A program made the position numbers and the translations under genes. Shown piece after piece: positions 35,231-44,444 of a stretch of 64,000 bases of DNA. The stretch covers positions 38,977 through 102,976 of the forward strand of contig NZ_JABMCI010000042.1 in NCBI RefSeq assembly GCF_013359775.1, written 5' to 3'. Numbering within the stretch: position 1 is the first letter of the stretch; each line of letters starts with the position of its first letter. Below the pieces are notes generated by a model. The model ran no database searches, was not told the origin of the DNA, and was given only the letters and a program-made list of their open reading frames with translations. The stretch is from Cellulomonas humilata. GTDB taxonomy: Bacteria > Actinomycetota > Actinomycetes > Actinomycetales > Cellulomonadaceae.

Positions 35231-35236
35231 ACCTTA
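35231..35236 (-). promoter_or_regulatory. -10 box (TAAGGT) of a leaderless promoter
   Basis: On the minus strand TAAGGT, 6 nt, then ATG 35224. Confidence 0.5.
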
Positions 35237-35335
35237 TCGGCTGGGGGCGGGCCTCACCCGGTCGACGACGTACCTCACACTTCCGCGACCCCCGCTGGTG
35301 GACGTCGTTTGTCGACTTCCCACAATGCCGGACCC

Positions 35336-35341
35336 TATGCT
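35336..35341 (+). promoter_or_regulatory. -10 box (TATGCT) of the fasR-like gene
   Basis: TATGCT, 6 nt, then ATG 35348. It diverges from the TAAGGT box 100 bp away. Confidence 0.5.
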
Positions 35342-35347
35342 CGCCCC

Positions 35348-36649
35348 ATGTCCAGCAGCCTGCGCGGGGCGGGCTCCACGCCCGTCGCGCCCCCTGACAA
35401 GCAGGACGCACCCGCGAGCGGCGCCCGTTCCCGCCGGCCGGTGACGGCCCGCGCGCGGACACCCGTGCTCGAGGCGCGTGGTGGTCCCGAGACGCAGCGC
35501 CGGGTACGCGACAGCGCCGGGCTGCTGTCCGGTGCCGCCATGAGACGTCTCGACGAGGACCTCGAGTGGTACCGCGCCCTGCCCGCGGAGGACCGTTCCT
35601 GGGTGGGGCTCGTCGCCCAGGCCGGCATCACGGCCTTCGTCACCTGGTTCGCCGAGCCGACCCGCCCGCCGCACGGGGTCGGCGACATCTTCGCCGCCGC
35701 CCCGCCGGAGCTGACCCGGTCGATCTCGCTCCAGCACACCCTGCAGCTGGTCCGCGTGGTGGTCGACGTCGTCGAGACCCACAGCGACCGCCTCGCCGCG
35801 CCGGGCGACGAGCGGGAGGTGCGCGAAGCGGTGCTCCGGTACTCCCGGGAGGTCGCGTTCTCCGCCGCCGAGGTCTACGCGCGCGCCGCCGAGGTCCGTG
35901 GCGCCTGGGACGCGCGCCTCGAGGCCCTGGTCGTCGACGCCCTGGTGCGGGGCGACGTCGACGACGCGCTGCGCTCACGGATCGCCGCCCTGGGGTGGAG
36001 CGGACGGGGATCGACGCTGGTCATGGTCGGGACGACCACGTCGGCGCTGGACGACGTGCGCGCCGCCGAGCTCCGTCGGGCGACGCGCCGTGCGGCCGAC
36101 GACGCCCTCGTGGGCATCCAGGGCGACCGCCTCGTCGTCTTCCTCGGTGGCGAGGGCGACCTGCGCGCCGCGGCGAGCACGCTCCTGCCCCGGTTCGGCC
36201 CCGGTCCGGTGGTGATCGGGCCGGTGGTGGGTGATCTCACCGACTCGGCACGCTCCGCCCGGGCCGCGCTCTCCGGCCTCCTCGCCGCCCCGGCGTGGGA
36301 GCAGGCACCCCGGCCCGTGCAGGCGGAGGAGCTGCTGCCCGAGCGCGTGCTCATCGGTGACGTCACCGCGCGCCGCACTCTGGTCGCCCAGGCGTTCGCG
36401 CCCCTGGCTGCCAGCCCGGGCTCGCTGCTCGAGACCCTGTCGGCCTACCTGGGCACGGGCCGCTCGCTCGAGGCCGCCGCCCGCACCCTGTTCGTGCACC
36501 CCAACACGGTCCGGTACCGCCTGCGGCGGGTCGCCGACGTCACCGGCTGGGACCCCCTGGACGCGCGCGAGTCGTACGTCCTGCAGATCGCCCTCGCGCT
36601 GGGTCGTCTGGACGCCGCCGACGGCCCGACGAGCGGCACCGCTCGCTGA
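35348..36649 (+). CDS. fasR: PucR/CdaR-type regulator, FasR-like activator of fatty-acid synthesis
   Basis: 433 residues. The N-terminal 60 residues are disordered. A central CdaR/GGDEF-like region (about 60-330) leads to a C-terminal HTH_30 domain: LLETLSAYLGTGRSLEAAARTLFVHPNTVRYRLRRVADVTG. Streptomyces FasR has this architecture, lies directly before fabD-fabH-acpP-fabF and activates it. The same order here supports the same job. It is leaderless by its -10 box. Confidence 0.82.
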   Translation: MSSSLRGAGSTPVAPPDKQDAPASGARSRRPVTARARTPVLEARGGPETQRRVRDSAGLLSGAAMRRLDEDLEWYRALPAEDRSWVGLVAQAGITAFVTWFAEPTRPPHGVGDIFAAAPPELTRSISLQHTLQLVRVVVDVVETHSDRLAAPGDEREVREAVLRYSREVAFSAAEVYARAAEVRGAWDARLEALVVDALVRGDVDDALRSRIAALGWSGRGSTLVMVGTTTSALDDVRAAELRRATRRAADDALVGIQGDRLVVFLGGEGDLRAAASTLLPRFGPGPVVIGPVVGDLTDSARSARAALSGLLAAPAWEQAPRPVQAEELLPERVLIGDVTARRTLVAQAFAPLAASPGSLLETLSAYLGTGRSLEAAARTLFVHPNTVRYRLRRVADVTGWDPLDARESYVLQIALALGRLDAADGPTSGTAR

Positions 36650-36738
36650 GCTCGTTGTAGGAGTCACACAAGGGCGTCCGAGAAGGTTGGTGCACGCCGT
36701 GAGCCGGACGGCCGCCATCGGGAAGGCAGAGTGGTCGC

Positions 36739-37713
36739 GTGCTCGCTGTCGTCTGCCCCGGTCAGGGCGCCCAGTCCCCCGGCATGCTCGCCCCGTGGCT
36801 CGAGCTGCCGTCCGTCGCCGACTCCCTCGCGCGGGCCTCCCGCACGACCGGTCTGGACCTGGTCGCCCACGGCACCACGTCCGACGCCGACACCATCCGG
36901 GACACCGCCGTCGCGCAGCCGCTCCTCGTGGCCTCCGCCCTGGCGAGCCTGCGCGCGGTGCTCGAGCTCGGGGCCGACGACCCCCTCGACATCGCCGCCC
37001 GCCGGTTCGTCGGCGTGACCGCGGGCCACTCGGTCGGCGAGCTGGCCGCGGCGGCGATCGCGGGTGTGCTGACCGACGACGAGGCCCTGCGCCTGGTCAC
37101 CGTGCGCGGCTCGGCCATGGCGCGGTCGGCCGCCGCGACCCCGACCGGCATGAGTGCCGTGCTGGGCGGCGACCCGGACGAGGTGCTCGCCGCGCTCGCC
37201 ACTCACGGTCTGGTCCCCGCCAACGTCAACGGCGGCGGGCAGGTGGTCGCCGCCGGCACGCTCGACGCCCTCGCGGCGTTCGCGGCCGCTCCCCCGGCCA
37301 AGGCGCGCGTGATCGCGCTCCAGGTGGCGGGCGCGTTCCACACCGAGCACATGGCACCGGCCGTCGCCGAGCTACGCGCCGCCGCCGACGACGTGACTCC
37401 GGGCGAGCCGATGGTCCCCCTGCTCACCAACTCCGACGGCACCCTCACCGCGTCGGGCGCCCGGGCGCTCGAGCTGATCGTCGCGCAGGTGGCCAACCCC
37501 GTCCGCTGGGACCTGTGCCAGGCGACGCTCCTCGAGCTCGGTGTCACCGGGCTGCTCGAGGTGGCCCCAGGAGGCGTGCTCACCGGGCTGGCCCGGCGTA
37601 CGCTGCCCGGGGTCGAGACGGTCGCCGTCAAGACCCCTGCCGACCTCGACGCCGCGCGCGACCTGGTCCGTCGGCACGCCGGAACCCCCCAGAGCACCCA
37701 GGAGTCGTCGTGA
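36739..37713 (+). CDS. fabD: Malonyl-CoA:ACP malonyltransferase
   Basis: 324 residues from GTG 36739. CPGQGAQSPGML opens the acyltransferase fold, GHSVGELAA carries the nucleophilic serine (about residue 97) and AFHTEHMAPA the catalytic histidine. It loads malonyl groups onto AcpP. The 89 bp upstream include TTGTAGGAGTCACACAA at 36655-36671, a loose inverted repeat that may be the FasR site. The stop overlaps fabH by 4 nt. Confidence 0.95.
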   Translation: MLAVVCPGQGAQSPGMLAPWLELPSVADSLARASRTTGLDLVAHGTTSDADTIRDTAVAQPLLVASALASLRAVLELGADDPLDIAARRFVGVTAGHSVGELAAAAIAGVLTDDEALRLVTVRGSAMARSAAATPTGMSAVLGGDPDEVLAALATHGLVPANVNGGGQVVAAGTLDALAAFAAAPPAKARVIALQVAGAFHTEHMAPAVAELRAAADDVTPGEPMVPLLTNSDGTLTASGARALELIVAQVANPVRWDLCQATLLELGVTGLLEVAPGGVLTGLARRTLPGVETVAVKTPADLDAARDLVRRHAGTPQSTQESS

Positions 37714-38714
37714 CCCGTCCCACCCTCACGCAGGCCACCGGACCCGCGCACTCGCGCATCCTCGGCCTCGGCGGCGTCCGTGGGGAGCGCACGGTCACCA
37801 ACGACGAGCTGGTCGGACCGATCGACTCCTCGGACGAGTGGATCCGGCAGCGCACGGGCATCATCACGCGGCGCCGCGCCGAGCCGGGCACCGACGTGCT
37901 CGACCTGGCCGAGGCCGCCGCGCTGCAGGCCATCGCGAACGCGGGCCTGACCGGCGCGGACATCGACGTGGTGATCCTCTCGACGGTCACCTACTTCCAC
38001 CAGACCCCCGCGGGCGCCGCGATCATCGCGGACCGCATCGGTGCCACCCCCGCCGCGGCGTTCGACATCTCGGCCGCGTGCGCGGGGTACTGCTACGGCA
38101 TCGGCCAGGCCGACGCGCTGGTCCGGGCCGGCAGCGCCCGCCACGTGCTCGTCATCGGCGCCGAGAAGATGAGCGAGTTCGTCGACCCGACCGACCGCTC
38201 GATCTCCTTCCTGCTGGGCGACGGTGCCGGCGCCGTCGTCATCGGCCCCTCGGACACGCCCGGCATCGGGCCGACCATCTGGGGCTCCGACGGCAGCCAG
38301 GCGCAGGCCATCCGGCAGACCCACTCCTGGCTCGCCACGCGCGACGAGGGCGCGGGCTGGCCGACGCTGCGCCAGGAGGGCCCGAGCGTCTACAAGTGGG
38401 CCGTCTGGCAGATGGCCCCCGTCGCGCAGAAGGCCATGGACGCCGCCGGTGTCACGGCTGACGAGATCGACGCGTTCATCCCGCACCAGGCGAACATGCG
38501 GATCATCGACCAGATGATCAAGACGCTGAAGCTTCCGGACACGGTCGTCGTCGGCCGCGACATCGCGGACACCGGCAACACGTCGGCCGCGTCGATCCCG
38601 CTGGCGACCGAGCGCCTGCTGCGCGAGGGTCAGGTGAGCAGCGGCGCGCTCGCCCTGCAGATCGGCTTCGGCGCCGGTCTGGTCTACGCCGCCCAGGTCG
38701 TCGTCCTGCCGTAG
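37710..38714 (+). CDS. fabH: 3-oxoacyl-ACP synthase III
   Basis: 334 residues from a GTG overlapping the fabD stop, with AGGAG 5 nt upstream. Catalytic triad: Cys in ISAACAGYCYG, His in PHQANMR, Asn in DTGNTSAAS. It condenses an acyl-CoA primer with malonyl-ACP to start each chain; branched primers are usual in actinobacteria. Confidence 0.95.
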   Translation: MTRPTLTQATGPAHSRILGLGGVRGERTVTNDELVGPIDSSDEWIRQRTGIITRRRAEPGTDVLDLAEAAALQAIANAGLTGADIDVVILSTVTYFHQTPAGAAIIADRIGATPAAAFDISAACAGYCYGIGQADALVRAGSARHVLVIGAEKMSEFVDPTDRSISFLLGDGAGAVVIGPSDTPGIGPTIWGSDGSQAQAIRQTHSWLATRDEGAGWPTLRQEGPSVYKWAVWQMAPVAQKAMDAAGVTADEIDAFIPHQANMRIIDQMIKTLKLPDTVVVGRDIADTGNTSAASIPLATERLLREGQVSSGALALQIGFGAGLVYAAQVVVLP

Positions 38715-38807
38715 CAGAAATCGTCGGTGCGACCCCCGGTTGTACCGTTCGTCCCGACCCCAGTGCTTCGACCACGAAGCAGCACCGCCCCGACAGAGGA
38801 GACACCG

Positions 38808-39056
38808 ATGGCGTACAGCGAGCAGGAGATCCTGGCCGGCCTGGCCGAGATCGTCAGCGAGGAGACCGGTCTTCCCACGGACTCCGTCCTGCCCGAGAAG
38901 TCCTTCACCGACGACCTCGACATCGACTCCCTGTCGATGATGACGATCGTCACGCTGGCCGAGGAGAAGTTCGACGTGCGCATCCCCGACGACGAGGTCA
39001 AGAACCTCGCGACCGTGGGCGACGCCGTCACCTTCATCACGGGCGCGCAGGCCTGA
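38808..39056 (+). CDS. acpP: Acyl carrier protein
   Basis: 82 residues. Four-helix ACP with the phosphopantetheine serine in DDLDIDSLSMM. AGAGGAG precedes the ATG by 7 nt, the strongest ribosome binding site in the operon, in line with the high level of ACP needed. Confidence 0.95.
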   Translation: MAYSEQEILAGLAEIVSEETGLPTDSVLPEKSFTDDLDIDSLSMMTIVTLAEEKFDVRIPDDEVKNLATVGDAVTFITGAQA

Positions 39057-39132
39057 GCCTGCGCCGCCGTGGTCGGTCCCGGGTGCACCGCCCGGGACCG
39101 ACCACCCTCACGACCGCCGACCTGGAGCACCG

Positions 39133-40377
39133 ATGAGCCACGTACCCGACGTCGTCGTCACCGGACTGGGAGCCACCACGCCTCTCGGCGGGGACATCCC
39201 CAGCACCTGGGCCGCCGCGCTCGCCGGCGAGTCCGGTGCTCGACCCTTCGACAACGACTGGGTCGAGACCTACGGCCTCCCCGTCACCTTCGCGGCGACC
39301 ATCAAGGTCAAGCCCGAGGACGTGCTCCCCCGGCCGGAGCTCAAGAGGATGGACCCGTCCGCGCAGTACGCGATCATCGCGGCGCGCGAGGCGTGGGCCG
39401 ACGCCGGCTCCCCCGAGGTGGACGGCGACCGGCTCGGCGCCGTCGTGTCGTCCGGCATCGGTGGCATCTGGACCACCCTGGACGCCTGGGACACGCTCAA
39501 GGAGAAGGGTGCACGCCGCATCCTGCCGATGACCGTCCCCATGCTCATGCCCAACTCCCCGACCGCCTACGTCTCGCTCGAGCTGGGTGCCCGCGCCGGC
39601 GCGCACGCGCTGGTGTCCGCCTGCGCGTCAGGCGCCGAGGCCATCGGCTACGGCGTGGAGATGATCCGCACGGGCCGCGCCGACATTGTCGTCGCCGGTG
39701 GCACGGAGGCCACCATCCACCCGATGCCCATCGCCGCGTTCGCCGCGTCCCGCACCCTCTCGCTGCGCAACGACGACCCCGAGGGTGCGTCGCGCCCCTA
39801 CGACGTCGACCGGGACGGCTTCGTCATCGGCGAGGGTGCCGGCATCGTCGTCCTGGAGAGCGCGGCGCACGCTGCCGCCCGTGGCGCGCGGGTCTATGCC
39901 CGGATCGCGGGCGTCGGTCTGTCCGCGGACGGCTACCACATCACCTCCCCCGAGCCCTCGGGCGACGGCCAGATCCGCGCGATGCGGGCCGCCCTGGAGG
40001 AGTCGGAGATCGCACGGATCGACGTCGTGCACGTCAACGCGCACGCCACGTCGACCGTCGTCGGCGACCTCATCGAGGCGCGCTCCATCCGCGGTCTGCT
40101 GGGCGACGAGGCCGACCACGTGGCACTCTCGGCCACCAAGTCGATGACCGGTCACCTGCTCGGTGGCGCCGGTGCCCTGGAGACGATCTTCACGGTCCTC
40201 GCGCTGCACGACCGGCAGGCGCCGCCGACGATCAACGTGGAGAACCCCGACCCGGAGCTGGTCCTGGACCTGGTCCGGGACAAGCCCCGCGCCCTGCGTG
40301 ACGGGGACATCGCGGCGGTCAACAACTCGTTCGGGTTCGGCGGGCACAACGTGGCCCTGGTCGTCGCCTCGGTCTGA
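39133..40377 (+). CDS. fabF: 3-oxoacyl-ACP synthase II
   Basis: 414 residues. Catalytic Cys in VSACASGAEA, His in VNAHATST and in KSMTGHLLGGAGA; the glycine-rich NNSFGFGGHN closes the fold. It performs the elongation condensations of type II fatty-acid synthesis. It is the last gene of fabD-fabH-acpP-fabF and is followed by a hairpin. Confidence 0.95.
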   Translation: MSHVPDVVVTGLGATTPLGGDIPSTWAAALAGESGARPFDNDWVETYGLPVTFAATIKVKPEDVLPRPELKRMDPSAQYAIIAAREAWADAGSPEVDGDRLGAVVSSGIGGIWTTLDAWDTLKEKGARRILPMTVPMLMPNSPTAYVSLELGARAGAHALVSACASGAEAIGYGVEMIRTGRADIVVAGGTEATIHPMPIAAFAASRTLSLRNDDPEGASRPYDVDRDGFVIGEGAGIVVLESAAHAAARGARVYARIAGVGLSADGYHITSPEPSGDGQIRAMRAALEESEIARIDVVHVNAHATSTVVGDLIEARSIRGLLGDEADHVALSATKSMTGHLLGGAGALETIFTVLALHDRQAPPTINVENPDPELVLDLVRDKPRALRDGDIAAVNNSFGFGGHNVALVVASV

Positions 40378-40384
40378 CGCGACA

Positions 40385-40430
40385 GAGCGCAGGTCGACGC
40401 GACAACCCCGTCCCGCGTCGGCCTGCGCTC
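40385..40430. terminator. Hairpin after fabF
   Basis: Arms GAGCGCAGG-T-CGACGCG and CGCGTCG-G-CCTGCGCTC pair with one mismatch around a 12-nt loop, between the convergent fabF and DUF3145 genes. Confidence 0.75.
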
Positions 40431-40439
40431 CGTCGACCC

Positions 40440-40940
40440 TCAGCCCACCCGGTGCAGCCAGCGCACCGGCGCGCCGGCGCCCGCGTAGCGGAACGGCTCG
40501 AGCTCGTCGTCCCACGCCTGCCCGAGCGCGAGGTCCAGCTCGGTGCGCAGACGGACCGGGTCCGCGCTGTGCTCCAGGGCGGCCCGGATGCGGTCTTCGG
40601 GCACGACGATGTTGCCGTGCACGTCGGTGGCGGCGTGGAAGATCCCGAGCTCAGGCGTGTGGCTCCACCGGGAGCCGTCCACGCCGTGGCTGGCCTCCTC
40701 GGTGATCTCGTAGCGCAGGTGCGCCCAGCCGCGCAGCGCGGACGCCAGACGTGCGCCGGTGCCCTGAGGTCCCTGCCACGAGTGCTCCGCGCGGTAGAAG
40801 CCCGGTCCGGCCGGCTGCGCGGTCCAGTCGAACGTGGTGCGCGAGCCCAGCAGGTTGCCTGCGGCCCACTCCACGTGGGGGCACAGCGCACGCGGCGCAG
40901 AGTGCACGAAAAGTACACCGCGGGTGATCGCACCTGCCAT
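40440..40940 (-). CDS. DUF3145 family protein
   Basis: 166 residues from ATG 40940 with AGGAGG upstream. TRGVLFVHSAPRALCPHVEWA and YRAEHSWQG are conserved in DUF3145, an actinobacteria-only family of unknown function that is regularly found beside fabF. The ORF can be extended to 40979, but the ribosome binding site fixes the shorter start. Confidence 0.88.
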   Translation of the reverse strand: MAGAITRGVLFVHSAPRALCPHVEWAAGNLLGSRTTFDWTAQPAGPGFYRAEHSWQGPQGTGARLASALRGWAHLRYEITEEASHGVDGSRWSHTPELGIFHAATDVHGNIVVPEDRIRAALEHSADPVRLRTELDLALGQAWDDELEPFRYAGAGAPVRWLHRVG

Positions 40941-41077
40941 GTCGTCCTCCTGAACGGGCTCGAGGTTCGCCTTCCCCAACGACCTCAGTCACGTTCTCAG
41001 GACCATGCATGACGTAAAGACAGCGCACGCGGCGTGCTGGGGACAGCATGCCGGACGTCGCGGCGGAGCGCCAGTGA

Positions 41078-41566
41078 CTAGAGCGTGTCGCGGATGGCGC
41101 GCATCGCCTTCTTGCGCACGGAGCGCTCCAGCCGGTCGAGGTAGAGCATCCCGTCCAGGTGGTCCACCTCGTGCTGGAGGCAGCGCGCCATGAGCTCCAC
41201 GCCTTGGACGACGACCTCCTTGCCGTCCAGGTCCGTGCCGACCACCCGTGCGTACCAGGACCGGTGCGTCGGGTACCAGAGGCCGGGGACCGAGAGGCAG
41301 CCCTCGTCGCCGTCCTGGTACTCGTCCTCCGACAGCTCGACGATGACCGGGTTGAGCACGTAGCCGACCTCGTCGTCGATGTTCCAGGAGAACGCCCGCA
41401 GGCTGACGCCGATCTGGTTCGCGGCCAGTCCGGCACGACCCTCGGTGTCCACGGTCTCGAGCAGGTCCTCGACCAGACCGCGCACGCGGTCGTCGATGGT
41501 CGTGATCGGGTCGCAGGGGGTGCGCAGGACGGGGTCTCCGACAGTCCGGATCTCTCGCATCGCCAT
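41078..41566 (-). CDS. def: Peptide deformylase
   Basis: 162 residues (156 if the second ATG at 41560 is used). All three motifs are present: [17 protein letters not shown] with the metal Cys, and QHEVDHLDG (HExDH). It removes the formyl group from nascent proteins, the step before Map. It points away from the TetR-controlled operon. Confidence 0.94.
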   Translation of the reverse strand: MAMREIRTVGDPVLRTPCDPITTIDDRVRGLVEDLLETVDTEGRAGLAANQIGVSLRAFSWNIDDEVGYVLNPVIVELSEDEYQDGDEGCLSVPGLWYPTHRSWYARVVGTDLDGKEVVVQGVELMARCLQHEVDHLDGMLYLDRLERSVRKKAMRAIRDTL

Positions 41567-41697
41567 GGGCCGATCCTCGCACGACCAGCGGATCCACGAG
41601 GCGGACCAACGCCCTGGGCGTCGTCCTTGCGACCCCGGTGTGAGCAGAACGACACCCGCCGGCCTCGCCGCTCCGTCCCGCCGGATCTATTCTTTGT

Positions 41698-41711
41698 ACT
41701 GACCGGTCAGT
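41698..41711. promoter_or_regulatory. TetR-type operator over the transcription start of the ABC/Pip operon
   Basis: ACTGACCGGTCAGT is a perfect 14-bp palindrome of the TGACCGGTCA kind bound by TetR-family repressors. TATTCT at 41688-41693 is a good -10, which puts the start of transcription inside the palindrome, so binding would block initiation. The operon ends with a TetR gene. Confidence 0.75.
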
Positions 41712-41728
41712 CAAGAAGGAGTCGTCCC

Positions 41729-42421
41729 GTGTCCCCACCAGCCACCGAACAGCCGTCCGCGGTGACCGCGCGCTCGCTGGAGCTCCACGGCGACCGCGGC
41801 ACGGTCTACGGCCCTGTCGACCTCGACGTCGCTCCCGGCGCGCTCACGCTGGTCCAGGGGCCCCAGGGCGCCGGCCGCACGAGCCTGCTCCTCACGCTCG
41901 CCGGCCGCATGGTGCCCGACCCGTCGTCCGAGCTGGTCGTGCTGGGACATCGCCTCCCCGCCCAGCGCTCGCTCGTGCAGCGACAGGTCGCGCTCGCCGG
42001 GTTCGCCGGCGTCGACGAGCTCGACGACTCCGTGACCGTCGGCGCCCACGTGCGGGAGCGCCTGGCGTGGCTGGCGCCCTGGTACCGCCGCTCCCGCCGT
42101 GCCGACCAGTCAGTGGTCGACCGCGCCCTCGCCCCGGTCTTCGGTGACCTGCCCGTGCCGGACGTGCAGACCGTCGTCTGGCACCTGGACGAGGTCGACG
42201 CGCTGCTCCTGCGCATCGCGCTGGCCATCGCCCAGCGCCCCGGGATGCTCGTGGTCGACGACGTCGACCAGGTGCACGACCCCGCGCGGCGGCGCATCGT
42301 CTGGTCCCGCCTCGAAGCCTTGGCCGCGGCCGGGACCACCGTGATCGCCTCGTGCGCCGACCCCGACGAGGCCGCCGTCACCGCCTGGACCGTCCTGCCC
42401 GTGCACGCCCCCACCGACTGA
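41729..42421 (+). CDS. Degenerate ABC-type ATPase, partner of a YhgE/Pip membrane protein
   Basis: 230 residues from GTG 41729, with AAGAAGGAG upstream. The fold follows an ABC nucleotide-binding domain. The Walker A reads GPQGAGRTS with Arg where Lys is invariant, and the LSGGQ signature is replaced by LDEVDALLLRIALAIAQ. Walker B is MLVVDDVD, with the second acidic residue being D-V-D rather than D-E-P. ATP turnover is therefore doubtful; it may bind nucleotide as a switch. The next gene starts 9 bp on. Similar atypical ATPase / YhgE pairs occur in other actinobacteria. Confidence 0.8.
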   Translation: MSPPATEQPSAVTARSLELHGDRGTVYGPVDLDVAPGALTLVQGPQGAGRTSLLLTLAGRMVPDPSSELVVLGHRLPAQRSLVQRQVALAGFAGVDELDDSVTVGAHVRERLAWLAPWYRRSRRADQSVVDRALAPVFGDLPVPDVQTVVWHLDEVDALLLRIALAIAQRPGMLVVDDVDQVHDPARRRIVWSRLEALAAAGTTVIASCADPDEAAVTAWTVLPVHAPTD

Positions 42422-42430
42422 AGGTTCGCG

Positions 42431-44431
42431 ATGCTCTCCCTCACCTCCGGCACCGAGCTGCGCCGATTCGGCCGCGGACGCCTCCCCCGGCTCGCCGTCG
42501 CGGCGATGCTGGTGGTGCCGCTGCTCTACGGCGCGCTGTACCTCTGGGCGTTCTGGAACCCGACGGGGCACCTGGACGCCATGCCGGTCGCCCTGGTGAA
42601 CGCCGACGCCGGTGCGGAACGCGACGGCACCCGGCTCACCGCCGGCCAGGACCTCGCGGACACGCTGACCGACGGTGCGGCGCTCGACTGGGTGGTCACC
42701 GACGCCGCCGACGCCGCGCAGGGTGTGCGCGCCGGCGACTACTACTTCGCGGTCACCATCCCCGACGACTTCTCCGCGGACCTGGCCTCTGCGGCCGGCG
42801 ACCACCCGACGGCGGCGCAGATCGGCGTCACCTACAACGACGCCAACTCGTTCATCGGCACCACGCTGGGCCGCACCGCCATGGACCATGTCCGGGAGGC
42901 CGTCGCCGCGACCGCCGGCGAGGAGGCCGTGGACCAGGTGCTGATCGGGCTCGGCTCGGCACGTGACGGGATGCTCCAGGCCGCCGACGGCGCGATCTCC
43001 CTGCGCGATGCGTCCGCACAGCTGGGCGACGGTGCTCAGCAGGTGGCCGACGGTGCCACCGAGGCCCGCGACGGTGCGGCGCAGCTCGCGTCCGGGGCGA
43101 CCGCGCTGGACGACGGGGCCAGGAAGGTCGCCGACGGCGCCACCCGGCTCGCCACGGGCAGCTCCCGGCTCGCCGCCGGTGCGAGCACGGCCGCCGGCTC
43201 GAGCACCACGCTGGCCGCGGGGACGCGGCAGGTCGCCGACGGCGTCCACACCACCGTGCAGCAGGTCGACGCGCTCACCGGTCGGCTGCCCGCCCTGGCC
43301 GACGGCCTCACGCAGGTCGGCGGGTACCTCTCCGCACGCGCGGCCGCGGGCGACCCGACCGCCGCGGCCCTGCTGGCCGGTCTGGCGAGCACCGACCTGC
43401 CCGACGAGGGCGACCTGGCGACGATGACCGACCAGCTGCACGCGCTCGACGCCGGCGCCGCGCAGACCGCGGACGGCGCGCAGGCGCTCAGCACCGGTCT
43501 GCGCACGCTGGCCGACTCGTCCGGCACCCTCGCCACAGGCTCGGCCTCGCTCGCTTCGGGCGCCCAGCAGACCGCCGATGGCGCCGACGCGCTGACTGCG
43601 GGCGCTGCCGGCCTGGCGACCGGGACAGCGACGCTCGCCGACGGCGCCACCCAGGTCGCGACCGGCACGGGGCAGCTGGGCGGGGGCGCCCAGCAGCTGG
43701 CTGACGGGCTCACCGACGGCGCGACGCAGATCCCCGACGACACGGACGCGCAGCGCACCGCCCGCGCGGACGCCCTCGCCACGCCGGTGGCCATCGACGA
43801 CGAGGACGTGGCCCCCGCCGCCAGCCTCGGCGAGGGGTTCGCTCCCCTGTTCATCCCGTTGGCCCTCTTCGTCGGCGGCCTCATCACCTGGCTCCTGCTG
43901 CGGCCGCTGCCCACGCGTGCGCTGGCGACGCCGGCGTCCGGGTGGCGCGTCGCGCTCGCGGGCTACCTGCCGTCGCTGGTGATCGGTGCCGGCCAGGTGC
44001 TCCTGCTGCTGGGTGTCGTCGGGTTCGGCCTCGGGCTGAGCATCGGGCACCCCGTGGGCACGATCGCGTTCCTCCTGCTGGTCGCCGCGACGTTCCTGGC
44101 AGTCCAGCAGATGCTGCTGGCCGTCCTCGGGTCGGCGGCGGGCAAGGTGGCGACGATCGCGCTGCTCATGCTCCAGATCACGTCGGCCAGCGGCACCTAT
44201 CCCGTGGAGACCACCCCCGCGTTCTTCCAGGCCATCCACCCGCTCCTGCCCATGACCTACGCGGTCGAAGGGCTGCGCGACCTGATCACCGGCACGCCCG
44301 ATGCCCGCCTGTGGCGAGCCGTGGTGTTCCTCGTGGGGCTGACGACCGCCTCGCTGGCCGTGACGGCGTGGAAGGCCGGGCGCCTGCGGACCTGGACCGT
44401 CGCACGCCTCCACCCCGCTCTGAGCATCTGA
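42431..44431 (+). CDS. YhgE/Pip-type membrane protein with long GA-rich periodic stalk
   Basis: 666 residues. One N-terminal helix (about 20-42) is followed by an extracytoplasmic domain starting PVALVNADAGA, the YhgE/Pip N-terminal signature. A stalk (about 185-440) is built from many near-heptad units such as DGAxxLAxGA. Five or six helices from about 475 to the end resemble an ABC-2 type permease. The family includes phage-infection protein Pip and type VII secretion EsaA. It is probably an exporter or envelope structure, with the preceding ATPase-like protein as partner. Confidence 0.88.
   Translation: MLSLTSGTELRRFGRGRLPRLAVAAMLVVPLLYGALYLWAFWNPTGHLDAMPVALVNADAGAERDGTRLTAGQDLADTLTDGAALDWVVTDAADAAQGVRAGDYYFAVTIPDDFSADLASAAGDHPTAAQIGVTYNDANSFIGTTLGRTAMDHVREAVAATAGEEAVDQVLIGLGSARDGMLQAADGAISLRDASAQLGDGAQQVADGATEARDGAAQLASGATALDDGARKVADGATRLATGSSRLAAGASTAAGSSTTLAAGTRQVADGVHTTVQQVDALTGRLPALADGLTQVGGYLSARAAAGDPTAAALLAGLASTDLPDEGDLATMTDQLHALDAGAAQTADGAQALSTGLRTLADSSGTLATGSASLASGAQQTADGADALTAGAAGLATGTATLADGATQVATGTGQLGGGAQQLADGLTDGATQIPDDTDAQRTARADALATPVAIDDEDVAPAASLGEGFAPLFIPLALFVGGLITWLLLRPLPTRALATPASGWRVALAGYLPSLVIGAGQVLLLLGVVGFGLGLSIGHPVGTIAFLLLVAATFLAVQQMLLAVLGSAAGKVATIALLMLQITSASGTYPVETTPAFFQAIHPLLPMTYAVEGLRDLITGTPDARLWRAVVFLVGLTTASLAVTAWKAGRLRTWTVARLHPALSI
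42985..43740 (+). repeat. Degenerate coding repeat region (DGA...LA.GA units)
   Basis: About 250 codons made of 7- and 11-residue units with alternating DGA and AxGA, broken by a TTVQQVDALTGRLPALADGL stretch and a 50-residue linker. It is a predicted helical stalk outside the membrane. Confidence 0.7.
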
Positions 44432-44444
44432 GAGGCTGACGCCC

